This document shows positions 17,529-25,151 of a stretch of DNA of 64,000 bases, piece by piece; within the stretch, counting starts at the first letter, position 1; each line of letters begins with the position of its first letter. Made by a program: the position numbers and the translations under genes. Source of the DNA: Streptacidiphilus fuscans (lineage in GTDB: Bacteria > Actinomycetota > Actinomycetes > Streptomycetales > Streptomycetaceae). The stretch spans positions 124,001 through 188,000 of the forward strand of contig NZ_JADPRT010000014.1 of NCBI RefSeq assembly GCF_015690355.1, given 5' to 3'. Below the pieces are notes generated by a model that was not told the DNA's origin, searched no databases, and saw only the letters and a list, made by a program, of their open reading frames with translations.

Positions 17529-17716
17529 GTGCGGGCGAGAAGGGGACTCGCGGTGCCACCGCACTTTCGCCGCCGCCGTGCGACGGCGGCCTCGAACGGC
17601 CCGGTCACGGGGGCCAAGCGAACGCTCGGGAGTGTCTTCGCCGCCGGGAACGGGTCCGCCTTCGCAGCTGGTGGCGGCTCTCTCCTACCCGTCCGGTCCG
17701 GTGACTACTTGTCTCC
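17529..17716 (-). promoter_or_regulatory. T-box riboswitch with Asp (GAC) specifier
   Basis: The leader of the AspRS gene, read right to left, shows the T-box elements in order. The stem I base is GGAG/CTCC (17716-17713 with 17632-17629). AGTA (17709-17706) gives the loop-E side of the specifier loop. AGAGAG (17685-17680) and GCTGCGAAGGC form the distal loop motifs. GAA-GAC-A follows, with specifier GAC (17636-17634). The T-box GCGG-TGGCA-CCGC has its bulge at 17558-17554. The variable T-box base is C, matching discriminator G73 of tRNA-Asp. A competing stem, GTGCGG (17564-17559) with CCGCAC (17534-17529), excludes the antiterminator. No T-run follows, so control may be translational. Confidence 0.85.
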
Positions 17717-17924
17717 GTCGACGCGTTGCCGGAACGCTACGGACCCTCGCTCGGCACCCGCAAGCGATTAATCCTGAGCCGTTCCTGTCACGCTGCCGCA
17801 GGGCCCCACCCGCCCCACGCACGGGACCTTCGTGTACAGGTGCGTCACTCTTTGGAGCCGATTACATGATCAAAATTCTGCCCGGTTACCATAGGGGTCG
17901 CTGCCTAGCTGGAAAGATAAGCCT

Positions 17925-19370
17925 GTGACTGTCAATGACGACTCGTTCACCGACTGGAAGATCCGCGAGGAGATCGCGGAGGCGATGATCCCGATCATCG
18001 GGAAGCTGCACCGTGAGCGGGACGTGACCGTCCTGCTGCACAGCCGCTCCCTGGTGAACAAGTCGGTGGTCAGCATCCTGAAGACCCACCGCTTCGCCCG
18101 CCAGATCGACGGCGAGGAGCTCTCGGTCACCGAGACCATGCCGTTCCTGCAGGCGCTCACCACCCTCGACCTGGGCCCGTCCCAGATCGACCTGGGCCTG
18201 CTGGCTACCTCCTACAAGGCCGACGACCGCGGCCTGACCGTCGAGGCCTTCACGGCCGAGGCCGTCGCCGGCGCCACGGGCGAGAACAAGATCGAGCGCG
18301 CCCAGTCGCGCGACGTCGTGCTCTACGGCTTCGGCCGCATCGGCCGCCTGGTCGCCCGGCTGCTGATCGAGAAGTCCGGCTCCGGCAACGGCCTGCGGCT
18401 GCGTGCCATCGTGGTCCGTCGCAGCGGCGACATGGACATCGTGAAGCGCGCCTCGCTGCTGCGCCGCGACTCGATCCACGGCCAGTTCCAGGGCACGATC
18501 ACGGTCGACGAGGCCAACAGCAAGATCGTCGCCAACGGCAACGAGATCCAGGTCATCTACTCCGACGACCCGACGACCGTGGACTACACGGCCTACGGGA
18601 TCAAGGACGCGGTGCTGATCGACAACACCGGCCGCTGGCGCGACCGCGAGGGCCTGTCGAAGCACCTCCAGCCCGGCATCGCCAAGGTCGTGCTGACTGC
18701 GCCCGGCAAGGGTGACGTGCCGAACATCGTGCATGGGGTCAACCACGACACGATCAAGCCCGACGAGCAGATCCTCTCCTGCGCGTCCTGCACCACCAAC
18801 GCGATCGTCCCGCCGCTCAAGGCGATGGCGGACGAGTACGGCGTGCTCCGCGGCCACGTGGAGACGGTCCACTCGTTCACCAACGACCAGAACCTGCTGG
18901 ACAACTTCCACAAGGCCGACCGTCGTGGCCGTTCGGCCCCGCTGAACATGGTGATCACCGAGACCGGTGCCGCCTCGGCCGTGGCCAAGGCGCTCCCGGA
19001 CCTCAAGGCGAAGATCACCGGCAGCTCGATCCGCGTGCCGGTGCCGGATGTCTCGATCGCCATCCTCAACCTTCAGCTGTCGCGCGAGACCACCCGCGAG
19101 GAGGTCCTGGAGCACCTGCGTGAGGTGTCGCTGACCTCGCCGATGCGTCGTCAGATCGACTTCACCACGGCGCCGGACGCGGTCTCCAACGACTTCATCG
19201 GCTCGCGCCACGCGTCCATCGTCGACGCCGGCGCGACCAAGGTCGAGGGCGACAACGCGATCCTCTACCTGTGGTACGACAACGAGTTCGGCTACTCGTG
19301 CCAGGTCGTCCGGGTCGTCCAGTACGTCTCCGGCGTGGAGTACCCGACCTTCCCGGCACCGCGCGCCTGA
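17925..19370 (+). CDS. gapB: Glyceraldehyde-3-phosphate dehydrogenase, long GapB type
   Basis: A 481-residue GAPDH with a ~125-residue N-terminal extension before the Rossmann start VVLYGFGRIGRLVARLL (near 127), the layout of corynebacterial GapB (about 480 residues). The catalytic block SCASCTTNAIVPPLKAM puts the nucleophile at Cys 289; HSFTNDQNLLDN and WYDNEFGYS are standard. GapB-type enzymes serve gluconeogenesis, oxidising or reducing glyceraldehyde-3-phosphate/1,3-bisphosphoglycerate. The GTG start follows GGAAAG. It is divergent from the T-box leader; the 200 bases between hold an AT-richer promoter area (around 17853-17900) that I cannot resolve. A very strong terminator follows. Confidence 0.95.
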   Translation: MTVNDDSFTDWKIREEIAEAMIPIIGKLHRERDVTVLLHSRSLVNKSVVSILKTHRFARQIDGEELSVTETMPFLQALTTLDLGPSQIDLGLLATSYKADDRGLTVEAFTAEAVAGATGENKIERAQSRDVVLYGFGRIGRLVARLLIEKSGSGNGLRLRAIVVRRSGDMDIVKRASLLRRDSIHGQFQGTITVDEANSKIVANGNEIQVIYSDDPTTVDYTAYGIKDAVLIDNTGRWRDREGLSKHLQPGIAKVVLTAPGKGDVPNIVHGVNHDTIKPDEQILSCASCTTNAIVPPLKAMADEYGVLRGHVETVHSFTNDQNLLDNFHKADRRGRSAPLNMVITETGAASAVAKALPDLKAKITGSSIRVPVPDVSIAILNLQLSRETTREEVLEHLREVSLTSPMRRQIDFTTAPDAVSNDFIGSRHASIVDAGATKVEGDNAILYLWYDNEFGYSCQVVRVVQYVSGVEYPTFPAPRA

Positions 19371-19408
19371 TCGCGGAGCACGGAGCAGGGACTACGGACC
19401 GAGGTCCA

Positions 19409-19452
19409 CGCCCGAGGGGCCGACGCGCAGCTGCGCGTCGGCCCCTCGGGCG
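19409..19452. terminator. Bidirectional terminator with 22-bp perfect arms
   Basis: An uninterrupted 44-base palindrome; the left arm starts CGCCCGAGGGG and the right arm ends CCCCTCGGGCG. It lies between convergent gapB and the LuxR regulator, whose stop codon begins two bases later. It is one of the strongest hairpins in the window. Confidence 0.9.
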
Positions 19453-19453
19453 T

Positions 19454-20218
19454 TCACCGGTGCTGGCCGCGCCAGGCGTTGGCGGCCTCCACCCGCCCGT
19501 GGACGGCGAACTTGGCGTAGACGTGCTCCAGATGCTTGTCGACCGTGCGCGGGCTGATGCCGAGGCGACGGCTGATCTGCTGGTCCGTCAGTCCCAGGGC
19601 CAGCAGGTCGAGCACCGCCGCCTCGCGCGGGGTCGGCGCCGTGCCCGCGCCGCCGCACGGGCTCCACTCGTCGATCCGGCCGGTCCGCTCCAGCCGGACC
19701 AGCGCGGCCCTGATCCGGCCGCGCAGCAGGGCCGCGGCGGCCACGTCGTCGTCGGAGAAGTCCAGGCCGGTCCGGTTGAGCGCGACACAGACGCTGCGCG
19801 CGTTCCCGGAAGAGGCCGGGGCCCCGCCGACGGGCAGCTCCATCGCCAGCTGGTACTCGCCGCCGATCCGGCGCGCCACGTCGGTGTAGATCGGCTGCGC
19901 GTGCCACTCCGCCCACGACTGCAGGTCGGACCGGCGCAGCGGGACGCCGGGGCCGCCGGTGGTCATGCGGATCAGCGGGTCGGTGGTCCGGTAGCGGCCG
20001 ATCACGGCGTGGTCGTCCGGGGTCAGCAGCCCGGCCGGATACGTCACCGAGCGGAACGGAGCCGGGCGGGTGGTCCAGATGACGTTCTCCGCCGGGATCG
20101 CGACCAACAGCCCCGGGAGCAGCGCCGGGAGCAGCGCGTCCTCGTCGACGGCCTGGATCAGCAGGTCGACGACCGCGAGGATGCGTCGCAGCCCGACCTC
20201 CCCGGCCGACGCGGTCAC
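19454..20218 (-). CDS. LuxR-family transcriptional regulator
   Basis: A 254-residue regulator with a C-terminal LuxR helix-turn-helix: PTPREAAVLDLLALGLTDQQISRRLGISPRTVDKHLEHVYAKFAV spans roughly residues 194-238. The N-terminal ~180 residues resemble a GAF-like sensory region (SWAEWHAQPIYTDVARRIGGEYQLAMELPV), as in many stand-alone actinobacterial LuxR proteins. There is no receiver domain. The start is GTG. It lies 75 bases downstream of a methyltransferase gene on the same strand, so the two may be co-transcribed. The ligand and targets are unknown. Confidence 0.87.
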   Translation of the reverse strand: MTASAGEVGLRRILAVVDLLIQAVDEDALLPALLPGLLVAIPAENVIWTTRPAPFRSVTYPAGLLTPDDHAVIGRYRTTDPLIRMTTGGPGVPLRRSDLQSWAEWHAQPIYTDVARRIGGEYQLAMELPVGGAPASSGNARSVCVALNRTGLDFSDDDVAAAALLRGRIRAALVRLERTGRIDEWSPCGGAGTAPTPREAAVLDLLALGLTDQQISRRLGISPRTVDKHLEHVYAKFAVHGRVEAANAWRGQHR

Positions 20219-20293
20219 GACTCCAGGCTGCGCCGGGCACCGCGACGGGTCAACCGGGGAATGCGTCGGCCGACCGGCTGGACGGTCCGCCCC

Positions 20294-21406
20294 TCACCGG
20301 CTGGCGGCGTAGACCCGGTTCACCGGCGTCTCGGCGGCGAGCCGCCAGTGGTGCAGGCCGGCGTCGTCGGCGATCGACCGCATCGTCTGCTCTCCGGCGT
20401 GGTTGCCGAGCGCCTTCGGTCCGTGCTGGGCCAGGGCCGACGGCAGGCAGATGGCGACCGACGCCGCGGTGATCGCCCGGCCCACCGGGTTGGCGTTCGC
20501 GCGGACGTCCTCGGACGCGTTCGGCTCGACGATCATGCAGGCGCCGCCGTCGGCCAGGCTGTCGGCCGCGTGGTGCAGGGCCGCGCCGGGGTCGCCCATG
20601 TCGTGCAGGCAGTCGAAGAAGGTCACCAGGTCGTAGCCGTCACCGGGGAAGTCCTGGGCGGAGGCCACGTCGAAGCTGACCCGGTCGCCGAGACCCTGCT
20701 CCGTCGCGATCCGGCGTGCCGCGTCGATCGACGGCGCGTGGAAGTCGAAGCCGTGGAAGTGGGAGTTGGGGTAGGCCTGCGCCATCAGCATGGTCGAGTA
20801 GCCGTAGCCGCAGCCCACGTCGGCGACCTCCGCGCCGCTGCGCAGCTTCTGCTCCGTGCCGTTCATCGCCGGGAGCCACTCACCCACCAGCGAGGCCGTG
20901 TAGCCGGGCCGGAAGAACTTGGCCGCGCCGGAGAACAGGGCGGGGCTGTGCTGCTCCCACCCCACGCCCTCACCGGTGCGGAACGCCTCCATCAGCATCT
21001 CCTCGGACCCGAACATGGCCTGGAGCATGGTGAAGAACCCCGCCGCATAGGTCGGCGCGGTCGGGTCGGCCAGCACGGCGGCGTGTTCGGGCGGCAGGGT
21101 GTAGCGGCCGGACTCGGGGTCGTAGGTCACGTACTCCCCGGCGACCTGGACGGCCAGCCACTCGGCCACGTAGCGCTCGATCATCCCCGTTCGTTCGGCG
21201 AGTTCGGCGGCGCTGACCGTGCCTCCGGCCTCGGCCATGGCCGTGTAGAGCCCGAGTCGGTCCCCCAGCGACGTGCACAGTCCCGACGCGGCCGCGCCCG
21301 CGTCGGTGATCACGCGCATCAGGAACTCCATCATCCGGTCCTCGTCGACCGCGCCCATGGCTCCGGGCATCGCGCCGGGCATCGAATCGGGCATCGATTC
21401 GGGCAT
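20294..21406 (-). CDS. SAM-dependent methyltransferase with winged-helix N-domain
   Basis: A 370-residue class I methyltransferase. Residues about 45-110 look like the winged-helix dimerisation domain of small-molecule methyltransferases (LYTAMAEAGGTVSAAELAERTGMIERYVAEWL). The SAM domain has motif I VADVGCGYGYSTMLMAQAYP, then FHGFDFHAPSID and VTFFDCLHDMGDPGAALHHAA. The substrate is unknown. The N-terminus repeats M-P-x-x (MPESMPDSMPGAMPGAM), giving five in-frame ATGs 12 bases apart. I chose the first, which has AGGAGG ten bases upstream. The gene is bounded by a terminator on its 5' side and LuxR on its 3' side. Confidence 0.87.
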   Translation of the reverse strand: MPESMPDSMPGAMPGAMGAVDEDRMMEFLMRVITDAGAAASGLCTSLGDRLGLYTAMAEAGGTVSAAELAERTGMIERYVAEWLAVQVAGEYVTYDPESGRYTLPPEHAAVLADPTAPTYAAGFFTMLQAMFGSEEMLMEAFRTGEGVGWEQHSPALFSGAAKFFRPGYTASLVGEWLPAMNGTEQKLRSGAEVADVGCGYGYSTMLMAQAYPNSHFHGFDFHAPSIDAARRIATEQGLGDRVSFDVASAQDFPGDGYDLVTFFDCLHDMGDPGAALHHAADSLADGGACMIVEPNASEDVRANANPVGRAITAASVAICLPSALAQHGPKALGNHAGEQTMRSIADDAGLHHWRLAAETPVNRVYAASR

Positions 21407-21464
21407 GGCAGTCCACCTCCTCGGCTCCGCCGCTGCTGACGGTTCCACCCGACCAGTCGGGCGG

Positions 21465-21507
21465 GGCCGACGCCATACGGGGTTTCCCGTACCCGACGGC
21501 GTCGGCC
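21465..21507 (-). terminator. Terminator of the osmoprotectant ABC operon
   Basis: A nested hairpin: outer arms GGCCGACGCC / GGCGTCGGCC and inner arms TACGGG / CCCGTA. It lies 34 bases beyond the stop of the substrate-binding protein gene and upstream of the methyltransferase start. Confidence 0.75.
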
Positions 21508-21540
21508 GCGAGCTCGGCTCCGGACGCGGCAGGCGGCCCG

Positions 21541-22512
21541 CTACGAGATGAAGCCGTTCTGCTGGAGCCAGTCGTGGGCGACCTGCTGCGGCTGCTCGCC
21601 CTGGACGTCGACCTCGGAGTTGAGCGTCTGCATCGTCTCCGTGGTCAGCTTCGCCGCGACCGGTGCGAAGAAGCCCTGGAGCTGCGGGTACTTCTTGGCC
21701 GTCGCCTCCCGCATCGTCAACGCGGCGTTGTAGACCGGGAAGAAGCCCTTGTCGTCGGTCATCACCTGGAGGTGCTCGGCGGCGATCCGGCCGTCGGTGG
21801 CGAAGACCTCACCGAAGTTGCACGTGGTGCCCTTGGCGGTCTCGGTGTAGATGACACCGGTGTCGAGCAGCTTCACGTTGGACTGCGGCACGGTCATGCC
21901 GTACGCCTTGGTCACACCCGGGAAGCCGTCGTCGCGGGTGGAGAACTCCGACTCGATGCAGAAGGTGGCCTGGCTCGGGTCGGTCTTCAGCAGGTTGGCC
22001 ACGTCGGAGAGCGTGCTGACGTGGAGCTGCTGCGCCTTGGTCTTGAGGATCGCGAAGGCGTAGGTGTTGTTGAGCGGCGCCCGGTCCATCCAGGCGATCT
22101 GGTTCTTGGCCAGGTCCTCCGCCTGGACGTCGTTGTACTGCGTCGTCGGGTCGGTCACCGGCTTGGTGTGCTTGAGGTAGGTGATCCAGCCGGTGCCCGT
22201 GTACTCCCAGTACATGTCGATGTTGCCGGAGGTCAGCGCCGAGCGGGTGTTGGTCGAGCCGTGGATGTTGGTCTTGTCGACCACCTTGGCGCCGTGCGCC
22301 TGGAGCAGGTCCATGGTGATGTAGCCGAGGATGATCGACTCGGAGAAATCCTTCGACCCGACGGTGAAGGTGGCGCCGTCCAGCTCGTGGCCCAGGCTGC
22401 CGGTCTTCGGCGCGTCGGTGCTGGAGGACGAGGCACAACCGGACAGCACGAGGGAGGCGGCGACCGCTGGGATCGCCCACCGGAGAAGAGCCAGGGAAGC
22501 GTTCGAGGGCAT
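21541..22512 (-). CDS. Osmoprotectant/quaternary-amine ABC substrate-binding lipoprotein
   Basis: A 323-residue lipoprotein: signal peptide with lipobox LVLSGC (Cys 26), then an OpuAC-like domain starting FTVGSKDFSESIILGYI. Typical landmarks are TNIHGSTNTRSALTSGNIDMYWEYTGTGW split over the ligand-site loop, and VFATDGRIAAEHLQVMTDDKGFFPVY. The family binds glycine betaine, choline, proline betaine or carnitine through aromatic cages, outside the membrane. The gene closes a four-gene transporter operon read leftward (permease, ATPase, permease, receptor). The nearby dehydrogenase genes suggest catabolic rather than purely osmotic use (inference). Confidence 0.92.
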   Translation of the reverse strand: MPSNASLALLRWAIPAVAASLVLSGCASSSSTDAPKTGSLGHELDGATFTVGSKDFSESIILGYITMDLLQAHGAKVVDKTNIHGSTNTRSALTSGNIDMYWEYTGTGWITYLKHTKPVTDPTTQYNDVQAEDLAKNQIAWMDRAPLNNTYAFAILKTKAQQLHVSTLSDVANLLKTDPSQATFCIESEFSTRDDGFPGVTKAYGMTVPQSNVKLLDTGVIYTETAKGTTCNFGEVFATDGRIAAEHLQVMTDDKGFFPVYNAALTMREATAKKYPQLQGFFAPVAAKLTTETMQTLNSEVDVQGEQPQQVAHDWLQQNGFIS

Positions 22513-22571
22513 GGCGAGGGAACCTCTCTCAAGGGTGGGGGTTGCAGAGAAGAAGGAGGGAGCGGAAGCGG

Positions 22572-23390
22572 TCAGATGCCGCGTGGCCGCAGCACGAGTT
22601 CGGCGACCCCGCCGAGCCAGTCCATGGCGAAGGCGATGCAGCAGGTCAGCACCGAGCCCGTGATCAGCACCGGCTCGCGGTCCAGCTTGATGCCGTTGAC
22701 GATGATGTCGCCGAGCCCGCCCGCGGCGACGAAGGTGGCCAGCGTGGCCACGCCGACCGACAGCACCAGCGCCGTGCGCAGTCCGGCCAGGATCACCGGC
22801 ACCGCCAGCTTGAGCTCGACGCCGCGCAGCACCTGCAACGGGCGCATGCCCATGCCGCGTGCGGCCTCGACCAGCGCCGGGTCGACCTGCTCGATCCCGA
22901 TCATGGTGTTGCGCAGCACCGGCAGCACCGCATAGGCGACCAGGCCGATCATCGCGACGTGGAAGCCGACCCCGAACTTGATGGTCAGCAGCACCAGCAG
23001 ACCGATGGCCGGGGTGGCCTGGCCCAGGTTGGCCAGGCCGATGACCAGCGGACGCAGCGGCTTGGTCGCCTTACGGGTCATCAGGATCCCGAGCGGGATG
23101 GCGATCACCACGACCAGCAGCGTGGCCAGCCCGGTCAGCTCCAGGTGTTGCACCACGGCGGTGCTCAAGTACGAGTAGTTCAAGGTCCGTTGCTCGATGC
23201 TGTCGAGCTGCTGACCGTGCGCCCACAGGTAGAGCGCCAGCAGCACCAGCGCGAGCGCCACCGGCGTGCCGATCAACCGGAGCAGCAGGCGACGCGAGCC
23301 ACCTCCGGCAGGAGCCGCGCCGGTGGTGGCGGCGGAGACGGACGACGTCAGCGCGGCGGAGGCGGAACTGGAGGCAGTGCTAGACGCCAC
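22572..23390 (-). CDS. Osmoprotectant ABC transporter permease
   Basis: A 272-residue BPD-type permease with six predicted helices and the coupling loop EAARGMGMRPLQVLRGVELKLAVP. After a Ser/Ala/Gly-rich N-terminus come helices beginning PVALALVLLALYLW. I chose the GTG at 23390, which overlaps the ATPase stop codon by 11 bases and has AAGGTGG upstream; a longer reading would start further inside the ATPase gene. It is the second permease of the operon, as in OpuB/OpuC systems with two different permeases. Confidence 0.9.
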   Translation of the reverse strand: MASSTASSSASAALTSSVSAATTGAAPAGGGSRRLLLRLIGTPVALALVLLALYLWAHGQQLDSIEQRTLNYSYLSTAVVQHLELTGLATLLVVVIAIPLGILMTRKATKPLRPLVIGLANLGQATPAIGLLVLLTIKFGVGFHVAMIGLVAYAVLPVLRNTMIGIEQVDPALVEAARGMGMRPLQVLRGVELKLAVPVILAGLRTALVLSVGVATLATFVAAGGLGDIIVNGIKLDREPVLITGSVLTCCIAFAMDWLGGVAELVLRPRGI

Positions 23391-24447
23391 GGGACGCCAC
23401 CACCTTGTCGGAAGTTGACGCAGCGTCAAGTGCCCGGCAGATCTCGGCGAAGCCGATGCGCCCGACCGGCCGTCCGCTCTCGTCGGTCACCAGCAACGAA
23501 CCCTCGCCGCCACCGGCGACCAGCCGGTCAAGCGCCTCGCGCAGCGACGCCCCCACGGTCACGGACCCACCGTCGCCACCGCCTCCCTTGCCGAGCGCGT
23601 CCCCGCCGCCCAGCGGCAGCAACTCGGCTGCGGCGACGGTGTCCAGGGCGAGTCGCTTGAGCGTCGCGCCGGAGCCGATGAACCCGGCCACGTAGTCGTT
23701 CGCGGGCGCCGCGAGGATGGCGGACGGGGTGTCGAACTGGGCGATGTGGGAGCGCTCGGCCAGGACCGCGATCCGGTCGCCGAGCCGCAGCGCCTCCTCG
23801 AAGTCGTGGGTGACGAAGATGATGGTCTTGCGGATGTCCTGCTGGAGCCGGAGGAACTCGTCCTGAAGCCGCTCCCTGGTGATCGGGTCGGTGGCGCCGA
23901 ACGGCTCGTCCATCAGCATCACCGGCGGATCTGCGGCCAACGCCCGTGCCACGCCGATGCGTTGCTGCTGACCGCCGGAGAGCTGACGGGGGTACCGGCC
24001 GCGGAAGGTGGCGGGGTCCAGGCCGACCAGGTGCAGCAGTTCGTCGACCCGCTCCTGGATCCGGGGCTTCTTCCAGCCGAGCAGCTTGGGCACCATGGCG
24101 ATGTTCTCGGCGATGGTCAGATGCGGCATCAGGCCGATCTGCTGGATCACGTAGCCGATCCGCCGCCGCAGTTCGTCGGCGGGCAGGGCCAGCGCGTCCT
24201 CCCCGCCGATGGTGATCGAGCCGCTGGTGGGCTCGATCAGCCGGTTGATCATCTTCATGGTGGTGGTCTTGCCGCACCCCGACGGGCCGACGAAGACCAC
24301 GAGTTCGCCCGCGCGGATGTCCATGGTGACCGCGTCCACGGCCGGTTCGGACTGGCCGTGGTAGCGCTTGGTCAGCTCGCGCAGCTCGATGGCGACACCG
24401 CCGCCGGTGCCGGCGAGGATGCTGGTGCTGGTGGTGGTCTCAGGCAC
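23380..24447 (-). CDS. Osmoprotectant ABC transporter ATPase with CBS domain
   Basis: A 355-residue ProV/OpuCA-type ATPase: Walker A GPSGCGKTTTMKMINRL near residue 54, Q-loop VIQQIGLMPHLT, signature LSGGQQQRIGVARALAADPP near 158, Walker B VMLMDEPFGATDP and the switch THDFEEA. A C-terminal CBS-like module (SLREALDRL...SLLVTDESGRPVGRIGFAEI) follows a Gly-rich linker; in OpuA such modules sense ionic strength. Its start overlaps the end of the upstream permease gene by eight bases, implying translational coupling. Confidence 0.93.
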   Translation of the reverse strand: MPETTTSTSILAGTGGGVAIELRELTKRYHGQSEPAVDAVTMDIRAGELVVFVGPSGCGKTTTMKMINRLIEPTSGSITIGGEDALALPADELRRRIGYVIQQIGLMPHLTIAENIAMVPKLLGWKKPRIQERVDELLHLVGLDPATFRGRYPRQLSGGQQQRIGVARALAADPPVMLMDEPFGATDPITRERLQDEFLRLQQDIRKTIIFVTHDFEEALRLGDRIAVLAERSHIAQFDTPSAILAAPANDYVAGFIGSGATLKRLALDTVAAAELLPLGGGDALGKGGGGDGGSVTVGASLREALDRLVAGGGEGSLLVTDESGRPVGRIGFAEICRALDAASTSDKVVASRGV

Positions 24448-25087
24448 GGATCCCCCTGGACGTGGTCAGCCGTCGGACGATGACGTAGAAGAGGTCGAAG
24501 AGCAGCGCGAGGACGATCACGCCGACGGTGCCCGCGATGGTCTCGTTGAGTGAGTTGACGGAGCCGAGGGTGGCCAGCCCGTCGAAGATCTGGTTGCCGA
24601 GGCCGGGCCCGGCGACGAAGGCGGCGATGGCCGCGATGCCGATGATCATCTGGGTGGAGACCCGGATGCCGGTCAGGATCACCGGCCAGGCCAGCGGCAG
24701 CCGCACCCGCAGCATCACCCGGGCCGAGGAGAGCCCGAGCCCCCGGGCCGCCTCGGTCAGCGCCGGGTCCACGGCCTGCAGTCCGACCACGGTGTTGCGG
24801 ACGATCGGCAGCAGCGAGTAGAGCGTCAGCGCGGTCAGCGTCGGCGTCCAGCCGAGGCCGAGCAGCGGGATCAGCAGACCGAGCAGCGCGAAGGACGGGA
24901 TCGTCAGGAACCCGCCGGTCACCGCGATCGCCGCGGCGGCGATCCGCGGGCGCTGCCAGGTGGCGACGCCGATCGCGATGCCGATCACCGCGCCCAGCGC
25001 CACCGCGATCGCCACGATCAGCGCGTGCTGCCCGGCCGCGTTCACCAGGTCGTTCCATCGGGTGTTGACGTACTCCGAGAGCGACAT
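24440..25087 (-). CDS. Osmoprotectant ABC transporter permease
   Basis: A 215-residue BPD permease with about five to six helices and the coupling motif EAARGLGLSSARVMLRVRLPLAWP. The ATG at 25087 follows GGGAGG at good spacing. It is the first transporter gene of the operon and lies 64 bases downstream of the semialdehyde dehydrogenase gene on the same strand, so dehydrogenase and importer are likely one transcription unit. Confidence 0.92.
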   Translation of the reverse strand: MSLSEYVNTRWNDLVNAAGQHALIVAIAVALGAVIGIAIGVATWQRPRIAAAAIAVTGGFLTIPSFALLGLLIPLLGLGWTPTLTALTLYSLLPIVRNTVVGLQAVDPALTEAARGLGLSSARVMLRVRLPLAWPVILTGIRVSTQMIIGIAAIAAFVAGPGLGNQIFDGLATLGSVNSLNETIAGTVGVIVLALLFDLFYVIVRRLTTSRGIRA

Positions 25088-25151
25088 CGGCGCTACCTCC
25101 CTCTCCGCTCCACGATCACGTTCACGTTCACGGTCGCGTCGGGCATCGCGT

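Noticed and set aside
17492..17617. N-terminal extension of the AspRS gene to an upstream start
   Set aside because: It would translate the T-box antiterminator region, and the extra residues match no AspRS. The ATG at 17491 has its own AGAGG.
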